NCBI GenBank assembly: GCA_013003285.1
Contig: JABDJY010000101.1
Location: forward strand, 1 to 6,013
From: Alphaproteobacteria bacterium
GTDB lineage: Bacteria > Pseudomonadota > Alphaproteobacteria > UBA6615
DNA length: 6,013 bases
Reading direction: 5' to 3'
Shown here: one piece after another, positions 5,326 to 6,013 of the stretch
Position numbering within the stretch: the stretch's first letter is position 1
Layout of the letters: each line of letters begins with the position of its first letter
Notes under the pieces: model-generated
The model's database searches: none
The model's input: only the letters and a program-made list of their open reading frames with translations
Told to the model about the DNA's origin: nothing
Program-made: the position numbers and the translations under genes

Positions 5326-6013
5326 ATGAAAGTTTTCATCACCGGCGCGCCAGGCTATATCGGTGGCACCGTCGCGGCGAATCTGCAGGACGCGGGACAT
5401 CAGGTGAGCGGTTTGGCGCGCGATCAGGAAAAAGCCGACGCTCTAGAAGCACGCGGCATAAGCCCGGTTGTCGGCACCCTCGACGATCTCGATATTCTGG
5501 ATGCCGCCGCCCGCGACGCCGACGCGGTGATCAACGCCGCCAGCACCCACCACGCCTTCGCCATCCGCGCCCTGGTCGACGCCCTGCGCGGCACCGGCAA
5601 GGTCTTCCTCCACACCAGCGGCAGCTCCATCGTCGCCGATAATGCCGCGGGTGCGCATAGCGACAATATTTATGGCGAGGACACGCCGTTTACGCCATTG
5701 CCGGAGAAGGCGATCTGGTACGCCATCGAGCGCGATGTAATTCTGCCGGCGGCCGAGGACGGTGTTCGTTCGGTGGTTTTGTGCAACTGCATGATCTACG
5801 GCACCGGCCAGGGCGTGCGCACCGAAAGCATCCAGATTCCGTTGATGGTGCGCGCCACCCAGGAAACCGGCGTCTCGCGCTATATCGGCGCGGGCGAAAA
5901 TATCTGGTCGAACGTGCATATCGACGATTGCGCCGACGCCTATCTGTTGGCCCTGGAGCATGCGCCGGCCGGCTCATATTTCTATCTGGAATCCGGCGAG
6001 GACACGCTGGGTG
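5326..6013 (+). CDS. SDR-type NAD(P)-dependent epimerase/dehydratase-like protein, 3' partial
   Basis: The ATG at 5326 opens a frame that runs off the right edge with 229 residues visible. It begins with the Rossmann motif TGAPGYIGG (6-14; Gly7, Gly10, Gly13) and has LARD (30-33), where Arg32 suggests NADP(H). AVINAAS (67-73) follows the fourth strand, and LHTSGSSIV (95-103) supplies the usual Ser/Thr. The expected YxxxK is replaced by Tyr132-xxx-Arg136 in WYAIERDVIL. The segment NVHIDDCADAYLLALEHAPA (196-215) is typical of extended and atypical SDRs, which are usually about 290-320 aa, so roughly a quarter is missing. Members oxidise, reduce, epimerise or dehydrate small carbonyl or sugar-like compounds; the class here is probably the atypical, YLL056C-like group (inference). 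It is the third gene of the operon and may be followed by more beyond the window. Confidence 0.85.
   Translation, partial: MKVFITGAPGYIGGTVAANLQDAGHQVSGLARDQEKADALEARGISPVVGTLDDLDILDAAARDADAVINAASTHHAFAIRALVDALRGTGKVFLHTSGSSIVADNAAGAHSDNIYGEDTPFTPLPEKAIWYAIERDVILPAAEDGVRSVVLCNCMIYGTGQGVRTESIQIPLMVRATQETGVSRYIGAGENIWSNVHIDDCADAYLLALEHAPAGSYFYLESGEDTLG

Noticed and set aside
5443..5961. 172-codon minus-strand open frame at the right end
   Set aside because: It is antisense to the SDR gene, which has a proper start, ribosome binding site and Rossmann motif.

Overview
The window is a GC-rich bacterial stretch with closely packed genes on both strands and Shine-Dalgarno-type starts. One protein has a Sec signal peptide and tandem BON domains, which points to a Gram-negative cell envelope. 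Overall composition and gene content suit an alphaproteobacterium, perhaps of the Rhodospirillales type. That assignment is inferred from style only; the window holds no rRNA or other marker gene.

Left part (1-1023): two convergent envelope genes. A small cysteine-containing, probably exported protein of unknown function enters from the left edge (stop at 383). Facing it is a 205-aa periplasmic double-BON-domain protein on the minus strand (1023-406).

Middle (1024-3280): a 388-base intergenic region holds two short perfect inverted repeats and a possible promoter. It is followed by a 601-aa CocE/NonD-type alpha/beta hydrolase with a GTG start and strong Shine-Dalgarno sequence (1412-3217). 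A strong intrinsic terminator (3244-3278) follows, in the gap between the hydrolase and the next, convergent gene.

Right part (3281-6013): a minus-strand NAD(P)-dependent beta-hydroxyacid dehydrogenase (4171-3281) is divergent from a tight plus-strand trio. The trio is a single-domain cupin (4337-4912), a small NTF2-like / lumazine-binding-like protein (4930-5313) and an SDR-type NAD(P)-binding protein cut off by the right edge (5326 onward). Gaps of 17 and 12 bases, and a Shine-Dalgarno overlapping a stop codon, indicate one operon.

Taken together, the hydrolase, the beta-hydroxyacid dehydrogenase and the cupin/NTF2-like/SDR operon look like accessory small-molecule catabolism: ester or amide cleavage, then oxidoreduction of a short hydroxyacid or carbonyl compound. 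No gene names the substrate. Several enzymes show non-canonical residues at expected active-site positions: no Asp in the usual hydrolase Asp motif, Arg for the third metal-binding His of the cupin, GGS for SGG in the dehydrogenase substrate loop, and YxxxR for YxxxK in the SDR-like protein. No tRNA, rRNA, CRISPR array, insertion sequence or prophage feature was seen.
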